From Xanthostigma xanthostigma (taxonomy: Eukaryota; Arthropoda; Insecta; Raphidioptera; Raphidiidae): 64,000 nt of DNA. Shown in pieces: positions 1-10,213 of the stretch (the stretch's first letter is position 1; each line of letters starts with the position of its first letter). The position numbers and the translations under genes were made by a program. The notes beneath the pieces are model-generated. The model had not been told where the DNA came from, did no database searches, and worked only from the letters and a program-made list of their open reading frames with translations. Location: assembly GCA_963575645.1 (NCBI GenBank), contig OY754473.1:6386001-6450000 (forward strand). Reading direction: 5' to 3'.

Positions 1-364
1 ATATGAATTTGTAAAGAAAAAATGGAGATTTCTAAAACGTAAAAAAAATCCTGCCAATTGGGCGACGAGACCATTCCCACTTCGAAATACTGACATTTGA
101 CGTATTATAATAAAGAAAATAAAATTTCTGATATCGGGTGAGGTGACGCGGGTAATGGCTAGTATTCAATATGACATTTGCTATTCGTTGCCATGGTTAT
201 GTTCCACGCCATGCAAAAATTTTTCAAAGCATGCTTAACTAGTTTATTTTTGACAAACAAAAGTATCGCTGATTTTTTTTATTTTCAAAATATTTCTGAA
301 ACTATAAAGTTTAGAAAAAAAATTTTTAACAAAACTTTCTTGAAAAAATAAATAGAATAATAAG
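1..364. other. unassigned AT-rich stretch
   Basis: No gene, terminal repeat or family member is recognised here. A partial match to an RFX X-box (GTTGCCATGGTTAT) lies near 188-201, but it is not supported by any neighbouring gene. Confidence 0.5.
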
Positions 365-682
365 CCGTTATGAAAAGTATATCATTATTATATAAAAAAC
401 ACCGTTTTAGCATATATCTCTTCTGCACATGCACAGATTTTCCCCAAAAACAATAGGGCTCTTCCTATTTGCATACCAAACATCCTCCCAAAATTTGGTT
501 TCAATCCGCTCATCCGTTGGACCTGTATCGTGTTCACAGACTAACAGACGCACAAAGTTTTTCCAAAAATATGTTCTTTGGATTCGGGGAACCTCAAAAC
601 GGAAAGATTTTGTAACGTTTTTGAAAAGTGATTTTTGACCTAAACTAGTAGTACCATTCCCCACTTGTGGGTTGGAATGGTA
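365..682 (-). repeat. interspersed repeat J, copy 1
   Basis: The minus strand matches segments at 2060-2512 and 15537-15704. It runs from a small nested hairpin (CCATTCC with GGAATGG around CCCACTTGTGGG, about 654-680), through a block containing GTGAACACGATACAGG, to a block containing GAGCGGATTGAAACC. Open frames on both strands are by-products of the repeat. The family is not identified; no terminal repeats or target duplication are seen. Confidence 0.65.
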
Positions 683-878
683 AAAAATCGAGTGATATGA
701 TAGCTTGTCTGGTGAATTATTTCTCATAGCCTGAGGATTTAAAGCACTATCTATGTAATTGTGAGTACCTAGTACTAATTAAACTTTGTACTGAAATCAA
801 TTACCTCTCTTTGTACAGATTGAATTAGCAGGAAAGCAAGTGTATTCATAGGGTAATTGAATCAGTTGTCTTACATTA
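683..878. other. unassigned stretch
   Basis: Non-repetitive AT-rich DNA with no recognised element, lying between repeat J and foldback D. Confidence 0.4.
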
Positions 879-908
879 ATCATATCTTTGATTAACGTCT
901 GATTAGTA

Positions 909-1500
909 GGGTAGGACGGGGGAATGGCGTTCACTTAAGGAAAATATGGTGTATTTTTTAAATTATTTATTATAAATCAAAATTAAGAAGAGTAACAAAG
1001 TCTTTAATTATCGAGTAATCAACAATTTAACAACAAAAGCATATATCTTTCACCTACTAGTAGTAGGAAAACATTATTAAAAAAACATGTTTGAGCGGCA
1101 TTGGCCCTGACTTTGGGTAATGCCGCTCAGGGTCTCATAAAGTAGTGTCCCCAATCCAATCCGGCTGTTTTACTGCTTTGATCATAATTGTTTTTGATAT
1201 TGTTGCGCTCAGCAAATTTATAAACAAGTTTACGCAAATCTGCAACACTGAGTCCATAGTATAGCGAGCCCAGCAACTTAACTTGTTCAGCACCTAATTA
1301 AAAATTAGATCAGCGCGGCCGCAAACAAAGAAACGCTCTTCACGGTCGCATGACGCGAGCTGACTGTCCGTTTGCATCGCTGTCTATTAGAGGCCCCCTC
1401 CCCTCGCGCTTCACGCGACGTGACGTGTTGCTACGTTCTTTTTTGACAGTTACAGAGGTGAGCGCCATTACCCAGTGAGCGCCATCCCCCCTCCCTCCCC
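909..1500 (-). mobile_element. pogo/Tigger-like DNA transposon, internally deleted
   Basis: The ends are inverted repeats of about 27 bp: GGGTAGGACGGGGGAATGGC on the left, and GGGGAGGGAGGGGGGATGGC when the right end is read on the other strand. Both continue into CG(T/C)TCACT. TA dinucleotides flank each end (907-908 and 1501-1502), as expected of Tc1/mariner/pogo elements. It sits inside foldback D, whose sequence resumes on both sides. A transposase fragment (1127-1291) lies within on the minus strand. At about 590 bp it is much shorter than an intact pogo element. Confidence 0.7.
1127..1291 (-). pseudogene. pogo/Tigger-like transposase N-terminal fragment
   Basis: One open frame of about 54 codons ends in TGA at 1127. 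It contains YYGLSVADLRKLVYKFAERN, followed after a short gap by KTAGLDW and FMR. This spacing matches the second helix-turn-helix region of pogo/Tigger/jerky-like transposases, usually written FGLTxxDxRxLAYxLAxxN ... AGxDW ... GFMxRHP. The family role is binding the transposon ends. Only this DNA-binding segment remains; there is no DDE catalytic domain and no start codon, so it cannot encode an active transposase. It lies inside the 592-bp TIR element, which explains its presence. Confidence 0.65.
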
Positions 1501-1526
1501 TACTCTTCAATAAATAAAATCATCGA

Positions 1527-1784
1527 GGAAGTACAGAACGCAAAGAACAGAAAATAAAATACCACCTACCTTACACGAAGCGATCGGCAGCGATGTCTCC
1601 ATTCTGCAAGTCTTGAAATACCTGAAAGAAATAAACTATTATAATAAGATATAACGATAACACATAATTATATTACCAATATATTATATTGGCAATAGAT
1701 ACTTACCTCTGTAATGACACAAATTTTGTAACATACTGTAACATTCAGTCGAAACACCCTTTTTTTTTCTTCTTCCTAAATAAA
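1527..1784 (-). other. insert with splice-site-like exon, flanked by short direct repeats
   Basis: The sequence AAATCATCGA occurs on both sides (about 1517-1526 and 1788-1797) and joins two halves of foldback D, so this is an insertion with a target-site duplication. Read on the minus strand it contains a donor-like GAG|GTAAGTAT near 1706, then an acceptor TTTCTTTCAG ending at 1622. Next comes a 52-base GC-richer block (1570-1621) containing ATGGAGACATCG, then a second donor-like AAG|GTAGGT. It may be a captured piece of a gene. No protein family is recognised. Confidence 0.35.
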
Positions 1785-2059
1785 AAAAAATCATCGACCA
1801 ATTTTCCAGACAATTACATTGACAAAAAATATATAATTATAATTCAATAAATTTACATTTCGCTCTGGACTTGGATTTTCTTCAGAATTGAGCTAAAAAA
1901 TATAAAAATTAATTAGTAATATTAGTTTCTAATAAAATTAAGTTTGAGTTTTTTTTTATCGAAATGTTTTATTGAATTATAATTATATTTTTTGTCAATA
2001 TAATTGTCTGAAAAATTGGTCCATATTAATTAATCTTTTCCTTTCAGAGTAATTGAATT

Positions 2060-2512
2060 TTTTCCATTCCATCTCCACAAGTGGGGACTTGTACTAATTT
2101 AGGTCCAAAGTTTACAATATTTTTTCGTTTTGAAGTCCCCAGAATCTAAAATTTTGGCAAGAGTCTGTGAACACGATACAGGTCAAACGGATGAGCGGAT
2201 TGAAACCAAATTTTGGAAGGATGTTTGATATGCAAATACGAAGAGCCCTATTGTTTTTGGGGAAAATCGGCGCACGTGCAGAAGAGATATATGTTATAAC
2301 GTTGTTTTATGATGGCACACTTGTCCTCCATATGCAAAAAAAAATATTTTTGGCAAAAGTCTGCGCGTCTGTCTGTGAACACGATACAGGTCAAACGGAT
2401 GAGCGGATTGAAACCAAATTTTGGAAGGATGTTTGATATGCAAATACGAAGAGCCCTATTGTTTTTGAGGAAAATCGGCGCATGCGCATAAGAGATATAC
2501 GCTATAACAAAT
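2060..2512 (+). repeat. repeat J, copy 2, with internal 209-bp duplication
   Basis: It starts with the CCACAAGTGGGGA hairpin segment. It then carries two tandem copies of a block beginning GTGAACACGATACAGG (2166 and 2375, period 209 bp). Each block runs through GAGCGGATTGAAACC to an AGAGATATA end. Copies 1 and 3 in the window have a single block, so the duplication is local. Open frames here are not genes. Confidence 0.65.
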
Positions 2513-2848
2513 AGAGGACCACGAAGCAAGTCGAACTTAACAAACAAATATTTAAAAAACCTGATAAAACGATATCAGATTGTTTGTATCTCCTATATAA
2601 ACATTTTTAAGAGCACATTTGTGTATAATCAAAATAGTAAAATTGCATTTGTGATGTGGCCATTCGACCTTTTGACCTTCAGGTGTTAAAAGCATTGTCC
2701 CGCTTTGGTAAATTATTTGACGCGCCGTCGAGTATTTTATTTTGTGACTGAGTTGCGACATTAACATCGTTGAGAATGTCTAAACTATAAACCACAGTGT
2801 GCCTAGTTTCGTAATCGCGCTTTCTTGCCGCTAAACGAAACCTTAATT
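2513..2848. other. unassigned stretch
   Basis: No element or gene recognised. A minus-strand frame at 2552-2767 (71 codons) has no family resemblance that I can name. Confidence 0.4.
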
Positions 2849-3215
2849 AAAGCAGCTGCACACGAGATTGGTTTCGCTGCTGGATTCGTTGCTCCGTTCC
2901 AAGCGCGCTGTGCCGCTGGATTTCGTGATGGTTTTGTGTGCTGGCTTCACACGATGCGTGCTTTTAAACTGGTTTTGTAGGTGGGTTTGGTGCACAGTGA
3001 CAGTTCGAAAGTTAATAAAAGTGGATGTTTATTGTCTCTGAACAGAACACACACTTTATGACGCCATGTTTGTTTGTGACGTATGGCCATGTCGCCCACG
3101 TGACACGAATTGTTTTTTGATTGGTTCTTGCTAAAAGCGAGCACAGACACAAGCACGAAAAATGGGCCCGGTTCTAGTTTTGTAACCACGAGCACGAGTC
3201 TGCAGCAAGATAGGT
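2849..3215 (+). mobile_element. repeat L, copy 1 (non-autonomous DNA transposon)
   Basis: The left end AGCTGCACACGAGATTGG and the right-side CACGAGTCTGCAGC resemble the inverted ends of the complete copy at 27508-27862. The interior (GTGACAGTTCGAA, TTTATTGTCTCTGAACAGAA, then GCCCACGTGACAC) is shared with copies at 46881 and 62745. No coding sequence. A poly-G run follows at about 3217-3228. Confidence 0.6.
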
Positions 3216-3621
3216 GGGGGGGGGGGGGTAAAGGGGGGAATTTTAGTAACGTTGAAGTCTTCTCCGTCTATAATGTTGACTAATAAAAAATGGCTATTTA
3301 GCGCTGTTCTGAACGAAAGTTGAAGGTAATCTTCGAGTGATTTCTGTCCATTTCTCTTTAATTTATTTCCATTTTACAAATGGCGTTGGAATGGTCATTA
3401 ATTCAGTTGTTTTTCTGTATTATTATTGGATTTGATTTCATCTTCAATTGTTGCCCAAATCGACAATTCACAGCTCGAGGAATGTTTCAAATATATGCTA
3501 CAAGATGGTGTTGAAGTTATTGCTGTGTTTTTTCATGTTAATAAATTAACTTTATCAAATACTTCCGAATACCATCTAATAATCAGGAATGCTTAATTTC
3601 ACTATTTGCATAATCGAGTAT

Positions 3622-3770
3622 ATATGTTACGGTTAATACAAGAAAGTAGTTAATTCGCGAATTTATCGGATAATTACCCGAATTAACCAATCCTTGACCT
3701 TGGTTAATTCGGGTATTAGCCGGTTAATTCGCGAATAAACTACTTTCTTGTATTAACCGTAACATATACA
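3622..3770. mobile_element. foldback MITE, ~148 bp
   Basis: The two ends are inverted copies of each other over about 45 bp, starting TATATGTTACGGTTAATAC on the left and ending GTATTAACCGTAACATATA. The inner parts also pair (GGTTAATTCGCGAA with TTCGCGAATTAAC). The whole segment is close to a perfect hairpin. No coding capacity. The superfamily is unknown; a TA target is possible. Confidence 0.65.
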
Positions 3771-4318
3771 CTTTTATAATTGAAAAAATATATAATACAA
3801 GGTGGTTCATAAACGTACGTATTAATAAAAAGTTACTTTAGGTGTGGAACAAATGATAGCCTACCGAGTTTCATCAAAATCGCTCCACATATCGCGATTT
3901 GACATAAAAATTCCGATGTCAGTGTCGAGATTTTCCATGAGATTGACTGCATTTCAAGTGAATTTTTTTTTAGGCGCGGCAGCACAAATTGGCCTGGATC
4001 AGACGAAAAATGAAACGCTTCCCCTTCTCCGACTTTGACCGCAGTCGAGAGGAAAGAGTGGGAGAATCATTGCGCTAGAGGGGGTAAATTAACCTTGATC
4101 AGACGAAAAACGAAACGCTTCCCCTTCTCCGACTTCAAGTCATACTTGAGAGAAGTCAGTGGAAAAATCGTGTCTACTCTCTCTGTCAAAGCGTCTTACG
4201 CTCTCTACACGTTAAGAAACACATAACCTTTTCCGAATCTTGAAATATTAAAATCGTCAACAAATGCTAGAATCTAAGAAGTTTCACTTCTAGTGCGGGA
4301 GTGTTTCACCTGTACTTT
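3771..4318. repeat. stretch with a 46-bp direct repeat
   Basis: A block beginning GATCAGACGAAAAA and ending CCCCTTCTCCGACTT occurs at about 3990-4035 and again at about 4094-4139, 104 bp apart. The short open frames across it are non-coding by-products. Nothing else is recognised. Confidence 0.5.
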
Positions 4319-4683
4319 TTATAGGGTTCTGTATCTAAACGAAACCTTTTTGTTGTCGCAACGTTGTCCGTTTTGAAATTTTTTGACGGCTTCAAAATTC
4401 GAAATATTTTAATTATTTTTCATTTTTATTATTTATTACCGACAACTGATTATAAATAATATAATTTGACTATTTTTACCACAAAATCTGATACGAAGGT
4501 CATATAATTTTAATTTTTGTGACATTTATGACAAGCCATAAAACTACCCGCATGAAAAAAATATCAATTACGCAAAATATGTCAATTCGTCAATTTTTTA
4601 ATTTTTAATGCTTTTGGCGTGAATTTTATTACTTTAGGTTGACAGTTATTCTCTTTTGTGTAAGAGGATGCTATTTTTTATGC
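4319..4683. other. AT-rich stretch with an old repeat fragment
   Basis: About 4321-4372 (ATAGGGTTCTGTATCTAAAC and the CGCAACGTTGTCCGTT that follows) resembles the GGGTTCCGTA-type ends seen in many lepidopteran interspersed repeats, probably LINE-derived. The rest is unassigned. Confidence 0.35.
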
Positions 4684-6646
4684 CGGCACTTGACATGGCT
4701 ATTTGTATTTGTGTATTTGGCATATTTGGCAAACAATTACCAAGTGTGGACGGTCTATTTGACAAAATGTTGGCCTTATTTGCCTATTTGACAATTAAGG
4801 CCAATACCAAATACGCGTTACCGTGCGCTTGTCGGTTTTTCGAGGCACACCAAAGGAGTCAAATAGGCAAATACGCAAATAAACCGTCCACACAATGGCC
4901 ATATTAGCCGCGCAGAATTAGCAAATCCGTCACATGCAATTGCGAACGTCGATTTTAAAATTTTTTTTGTTAGATAATACGAATATAAGTAACATATTAA
5001 GTTTAAACGCCAATCGGAGCACCGCACGATGGTTAAAAAAAATGGCAAAAATCGTCCATATCACTTTTTGGCGATTTACGGGAAAACTATGCATTTGACA
5101 AATTAAGTGTAGGGAAATAAAAAATGCGCAATAAAAAGACGAATCGAATGAGTTTTTGTGAGCTCCGATCGGTCTAGTAGTTTTTTAGTAAATTGCAAAA
5201 AACCGCTTTTTTGGGCCATTTTTTCGAAATTCCATAACTTCCGTTCTATTAAATATGAAGACTTGAAACTTTAATAGGATATGTGTTTTATAAGCTTCAA
5301 TATGCATACAAAATTTCAGCAAGATCGATGTTATACTTTTTGAGAAACTTTGAAAAAACCGAAAAAAGGCCCTTCCGAAAAGGGTCCCTGAAAAAGTTTT
5401 GGGCCAGCGTAGACCAATTTTTCAAACGTGCTTTTGTTCATCGAGAGTTGCTCTACAACATCCTGCACCATTACACCTAGCGAAAGTGCGAAAAAAATTG
5501 ATTTTAAAAAAGGGAGCTGGAAATGCGGCTATATGGCAAATTCTGCAAATTTTTGACTGATCATTTTTTTTTGCTTTCTTTGCGTTTTAAAGCGAAAATG
5601 GCAATAATAATAATGATATCATTATATATTTACGTACAATTGTGCATATGTGTCGCATGGATACAAATAACAGCATTAATTAGACATTATTTTTGAAAAT
5701 CTGTTTATTAAAAAAATAAGTTCGCGGAAGCTCCCTTTTTTAAAATCAATTTTTTTCGCACTTTCGCTAGGTGTAATGGTACGGCATTGCAGGATTATGT
5801 AGAGCAACTCTCGATGAACGAAAGCACGTTTGAAAAATTGGTCTACGCTGGCCCAAAACTTTTTCAGGGACCCTTTTCGGAAGGGCCTTTTTTCGGTTTT
5901 TTCAAAGTTTCTCAAAAATTATAACATCGATCTTGCTGAAATTTTGTATGCGTATTGAAGCTTATAAAACACATATTCTATTAAAGTTTCAAGTCTTCAT
6001 ATTTAATAGAACGGAAGTTATGGAATTTCGAAAAAATGGCCCAAAAAAGCGGTTTTTTGCAATTTACTAAAAAACTACTGGACCGATCGGAGCTCACAAA
6101 AACTCATTCGATTCGTCTTTTTATTGCGCATTTTTTATTTCCCTACACTTAATTTGTCAAATGCATAGTTTTCCCGTAAATCGCCAAAAAGTGACATGGA
6201 CGATTTTTGCCATTTTTTTTAACCATTGGCGTTTAAACTTAATATGTTACTTATATTCGTATTATCTAACAAAAAAAATTTTAAAATCGACGTTCGCAAT
6301 TGCACGTTTTTTAGGACACGAATCAGCTAATTCTACCCGACTATATTCAGAAGGGCACGCGCCGTGAACCTGTACGGACGTGCAGTATTTTTGTGTCTTT
6401 GCTGTGAGCGAGAACTGGAACAATTACTATTGAAAATGAATTGGGACAATGAAACAGTGCTAAAATTCCTGGAATTTTGAACCTTGCGTTCTGCTGCCAA
6501 ATGTTTGTGTGTTTGCTATTTGACTGCCATATTGTGTGGATGGTCGTATTTGCCTCTATTTGCATGTTTGTCTTGAACGTCATATATTTTGCCAAATACA
6601 ACAAACACCCAATAGCGAACACAAATAGCCATGTGAAGTGCCACCT
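4684..6646. mobile_element. outer TIR element hosting a large foldback
   Basis: The left end GGCACTTGACATGGCTATTT and the right end, read inverted (GGCACTTCACATGGCTATTT), form terminal inverted repeats of about 24 bp. Just inside, short motifs recur in both orientations (GTGTGGACGGT, CCGTCCACAC, GTGTGGATGGT, and repeated TATTTGCCTATTTG-like words), as subterminal repeats often do. No transposase is seen. It is interrupted by the foldback at 4912-6335. The superfamily is unknown and no clear target duplication is found. Confidence 0.55.
4912..6335. mobile_element. 1.4-kb foldback element
   Basis: Two arms of about 600 bp (about 4912-5520 and 5725-6335) are near-identical inverted copies around a spacer of about 200 bp. 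Examples are AGGCCCTTCCGAAAAGGGTC near 5367, mirrored near 5870, and AATCGACGTTCGCAATTGCA near 6285, mirrored near 4935. Arm ends match AGAATTAGC/GCTAATTCTA. Small open frames in the arms appear twice as mirror images and are not genes. It splits the outer TIR element, so it is the younger insertion. Confidence 0.75.
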
Positions 6647-7073
6647 TTACTGTAGCGTGACTTTGATCGTGGACGAAATAATGTTTTTTCCGTAAGAATC
6701 TGAATGATATCTTTCTTCCTTACGTCACTATGAAATAGCCGCTTTTAAATCGGCCAATTTGAGGTGACTAAACGCTCATCGGACGCTAAAAAAATCAATA
6801 ATAATTGAATGTTTTTTTCTAATTTATTATAATACACTTAAAATTGTTATAATTTAATTGCAAAAAAATAAATTCTAAGTTTGCACTAATTTTCTGCCCG
6901 TGCTCTAAGCTGATGATGACACAAAAATCTCGAAAATTCCTTACTTAATTCATTTTTTAGCTAATAACTCACAAACGTCGCATTTTTCAGAAATTGTTAC
7001 TTTACATAAATGGAAGCACATGAAATTCTGCATCGAACGATGGCTTAATTTTTAAATATAAACACATTGCATT
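6647..7073. other. unassigned stretch
   Basis: AT-rich, with no recognised gene or repeat. Confidence 0.4.
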
Positions 7074-7091
7074 AGAGAGAGAGAGAGAGAA
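7074..7091. repeat. (GA)n microsatellite
   Basis: An uninterrupted GA dinucleotide run of about nine units. Confidence 0.85.
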
Positions 7092-7143
7092 TTAGTTAAT
7101 GTAAACAATTAGTTGCTACAGTCAAGGTTAACCTTGTATACTA

Positions 7144-7289
7144 TAGTAGCTGCGGTGAAAGATGAAGCCACCGCGTCATAGTGACGTGCGTCCGCCTTCC
7201 AGCTTGCCATTGGCTGTTTCGGAGATCCATGTGCGTCGAATGTTTATTTTTTATTCTACCGCTATAAACGGATATGTCGAATTTATTCC
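7144..7289 (+). repeat. repeat M, copy 1
   Basis: About 145 bp, highly similar to 30851-31003: TAGCTGCGGTGAAAGATGA, then CCACCGCGTCATAGTGACGT, GGCTGTTTCGGAGATCCATG, and ACCGCTATAAACGGATATGT. It is GC-richer than its surroundings and has no open frame kept in both copies. Similarity stops abruptly at TTTATTCC in both. The nature is unknown; it could be one end of an unidentified element. Confidence 0.6.
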
Positions 7290-7651
7290 GGAAGGGACTG
7301 GACCGGCGGCCCACCGGGAAAGGTCCTGTCATTCCTTGACACCATACCGACGCTGCAGAAAAATATATCTTCCCCTTAATAATTATTGTCGAACTTAACA
7401 TCGCGACATTGACAAATATACATGTTCACCAGGCGTGCCTAAACTTATGCATATTATTACGTATACTTATAGGCTTGAAACGTTCGCTCAAAAATTTGTA
7501 CGTTCAGTATATTTAATTTACGACCTGTGTGGCTTGTCTTTACGGCACGTAAAGTGATCAGATTGATCCGTGACGTGTTTCGTAAATGCTGTGAAACCGA
7601 TTGTGTATACACAAAACTGCATTTTTATTGTCATATTGGTCCTCATAGCGG
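7290..7651. other. unassigned stretch
   Basis: No recognised feature. The overlapping frames at 7141-7401 show no family motif. Confidence 0.35.
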
Positions 7652-7659
7652 ATTTGGAT

Positions 7660-8244
7660 TAGCAATGACTCTTTATTGGGAGCTGGCTTCGTGCGCTCCG
7701 CTCACTAAAAAGAGTCGCTCGGAGCGAGTCGTTCAAAGGAGCGACACTAGACAGTACGCACTACACAAGAGTGCAGACTGCAGAGGTGTGAACTGTCGTC
7801 ATGCATGCTCAGGAGTCACGAAGCATTGCACAGCACAATACACACACTCAGCTCTGAGCTCATTTTCATATATGATTCTGATCTTATATTATTCGCATTT
7901 CGGATAAACTATATAAAGTATAATAAAAGCTTAACAATAATAACGTTTATTGTTACAATACTATATCTTTGTCAACGACGTCAATGTGAATGGTTTAAGT
8001 CACTGTAAACAGTGTGTCATTCAACATTAAACGACTCAGCAAAGATAACTCCGTACGTGCAAAGTACACTAGTGTCTCTGTGCTGTGTGCGCTGTGCAAA
8101 TGTGCGAATGCAACAGTACAGAATAGCTCAGCACAGAGCAATGGCGCTCGGAGTGAGTCATTCACAAAAAAAAGAGCGACTCGCTCCGCTCCGAGAAAGG
8201 AGTCGTTCATTATGAACGAATCGCTTAGGAGCGACACATCACTA
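7660..8244 (+). mobile_element. hAT MITE family G, copy 1
   Basis: Homologous over its length to 62077-62681 in opposite orientation. The right end is ACACATCACTA. The flanking 8-mers ATTTGGAT (7652-7659) and ATTCGGAT (8245-8252) match at 7 of 8 positions, as expected for a hAT target duplication. Just inside both ends are inverted blocks rich in GAGCGAGTCGCTC-type words. No transposase; open frames are incidental. Confidence 0.75.
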
Positions 8245-8252
8245 ATTCGGAT

Positions 8253-8884
8253 GCAATTTTACAGACAGGCGCCCCCAGACAATTGTCCAATGAAAAAACA
8301 AAAAAATAAACGAGAGGTGTCGTGGGACACCCGGTTGGAACGTAGTTATTTTTGCTAATTATTATGTATCATGTAATTTTTTTTACTAATTTGTATATAA
8401 ATTATTCGATAATTTTATTTATACTAAAATATGATTATTAAACAAAAATTAATCGGGTGATTTGCAACTCTAAAAAGAATAAAAATAACATTTGTTGCGC
8501 ATCTGCCGGGAATCGAACCCGGGCCACTGGACCATTGACATTGCTTCGATGTCGCTATTTATATAGGTTTAATAACAAATCGTGAATTTAAAAGGCGTTG
8601 CATTTCACAAAATATTAATGTCAAAATACTAACTAATATTTGAAATAACATCCGTTTTTGAACTAATGCCATCTTTTTATTTTAACATACGCAATCTTTA
8701 AATGTCCATAACACACTGTGTAAGAGAAAAGGATAGCCGATCCACGTGCGCGATGTATTAGACTTATAAATCGAATTTATATACAGTGTTTATTTCTGTT
8801 TTTTTTATGTATAAAAAAACAATTTTCGCGAATTCTGTTGTACGGGATTTATGTAAAATGTTCTCCTCTTTCGTTTAAGACAGG
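8253..8884. other. unassigned stretch with a tRNA-like B-box remnant
   Basis: On the minus strand, 8494-8531 reads GCCCGGGTTCGATTCCCGGC, matching the T-arm and 3' part of tRNA-Gly/Glu-type sequences. No matching 5' half or A box is present upstream, so it is a fragment, either a SINE remnant or a tRNA pseudogene. Nothing else is recognised. Confidence 0.4.
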
Positions 8885-9056
8885 TTTCGAACCGATCTGA
8901 TTTAAATTGAGCGAATTATAAGCGAATGTTTTCAATTTGCTCTTCTCTGGGACCAAAATTTAAAAATTCGACTCCGTTTAGATCTGTCCCACGCCTTATA
9001 GTATAAGTGTGCCAAATTTCAACTTTCTATGTCTATACGTACAGACCTACAATAAT
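8885..9056 (+). repeat. fragment of a Helitron-associated lepidopteran repeat
   Basis: The words CAATTTGCTCTTCTCTGGGA and CCAAAATTTAAAAATTCGAC are shared (diverged) with 12490-12560 and, inverted, with 35540-35590. Ends are not defined. Confidence 0.45.
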
Positions 9057-9702
9057 TAATTAAAAAATATTTTGAACATAACATGTCATATTTCTATTAT
9101 AATGTAGCGGAGACAAGAACCACGGCTGTATAAACTTAAAAAACCGTCCGATGTCGCTGTTTGGTTTTTGAAATGTTACAAAGCGATTTTATTAGTGCAA
9201 GAATAACTCATTGATAATAATCGACCTCTTTTCAAATAATAATTGACTGACAACACTCAGAAGAACTTGCCGAAGATAGTAAACATTTTGGCACAGGTTT
9301 TTTTTATTCAAAACATCACATTTCTCTTTTATCAGTAACTATTTAATGTCCCTCGACTAATGAAACACAAGAAACAGTTTAATGTCCAATCAAATGGCCG
9401 GTGGATGAAGACGTTGAAATAACAACGATGATATATTGCTTATCTAGGATAATAAACCAAACTGTATTTATATACATACAAACACGTAAGACCAAAACGG
9501 TTAAAATGACACATTCGCAGGGATGTACAAGCAGTGGCGGGTTAAAACTTCTCGTTGGCCCCCTGGTTCCTTGATTCAGAATGTAGAAAGTGACACAACG
9601 CTCAATTTAAAAAACTCGTACGTTCCTCTTGAAATTTAGAGAAAAACAATACATCTGAAAAAAAGTTATTTTGACGTGAATATAAAGTAATTTTTAATAT
9701 GA
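9057..9702. other. unassigned stretch
   Basis: No gene recognised. CAGTGGCGGG at 9534 resembles the end of a hAT MITE such as the one at 24970, but no matching second end was found. Confidence 0.35.
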
Positions 9703-9719
9703 AATGCAAATAATTTAAT

Positions 9720-10139
9720 AATAATAATAATAATAATACGTTTAATGTTCGTTTCTCGACTTTATGTCATAACAGACGCCATTCGCACCATTACTATTTT
9801 TTCTACCACACTTTTCGTTCGTAAACTTCCACTTAATTAATAGCAATGGGCGAATGAAAGAATTTTAGGACATCGGGATAAGTTAGGCAATTTTGAGCAT
9901 AGGAGTTTGACAGGTAATCGTCCATAGCCTTGAATAAGGAACCATCTCGACATTTATCTGGAATTATTGAGGGAAACCGTGGAAAACCTCAACAAGATGG
10001 CCGGTCCAGGAATTAGCGTTTCTCGGCGAGAGGCAGCGGGAAAAAGTCTCGGCCACATCTGCCCCCGCCGGGATTCGAACCCGGTACCTCCCGAATGCGA
10101 GTCTATAGTGCTCTCACCGCTACGCCTCCCCGCTCGGTC
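9720..10139 (-). mobile_element. tRNA-derived SINE-C, copy 1
   Basis: On the minus strand the head (from 10139) carries an A-box-like GGCGTAGCGGTGAGAGC and a B box GGTTCGAATCC, the RNA polymerase III promoter layout of tRNA-derived SINEs. A unique body of about 300 bp follows, ending in an (ATT)n tail (9720-9738). It is flanked by a perfect 17-bp target duplication, AATGCAAATAATTTAAT, at 9703-9719 and 10140-10156, showing a complete LINE-driven insertion. The small frame at 9967-10155 is not a gene. Confidence 0.85.
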
Positions 10140-10213
10140 AATGCAAATAATTTAATGAAATAAAATAATTAAAGGACAGGAGTTCTAAAATTCAGCTCGC
10201 CCTGAAAATCGAG

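Larger units (their letters stand above)
879..2025 (-). repeat. foldback element D, copy 1, interrupted twice
   Basis: The outer piece (ATCTTTGATTAACGTCTG, 879 on) matches the outer end of the copies at 18412 and 37934. The body resumes at 1503 and again at about 1791 (TCATCGACCAATTTTCC) and ends in the inverted arm near 2025. The arms at about 1791-1860 and 1965-2025 are inverted copies rich in AATTATAATTCAATAAA. It is split by the pogo-like element (909-1500) and by a second insert (1527-1784), so D is older than both. Confidence 0.6.

Noticed and set aside
1127-1621. Joining the 52-base exon-like block to the transposase fragment as one spliced gene
   Set aside because: The splice phase does not lead into the transposase frame, and the two lie in separate insertions (a TIR element and a duplicated-flank insert).
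2167-2491. Overlapping frames of 60-99 codons with a repeated peptide
   Set aside because: The peptide repeat reflects the 209-bp DNA duplication in repeat J, with frames on both strands.
7527-8358. Frames of up to 126 codons
   Set aside because: They lie in the hAT MITE family G and reappear out of frame in the copy at 62077.
8494-8531. tRNA-Gly gene on the minus strand
   Set aside because: Only the T-arm and 3' part fit; no A box or 5' acceptor is present at the right distance.
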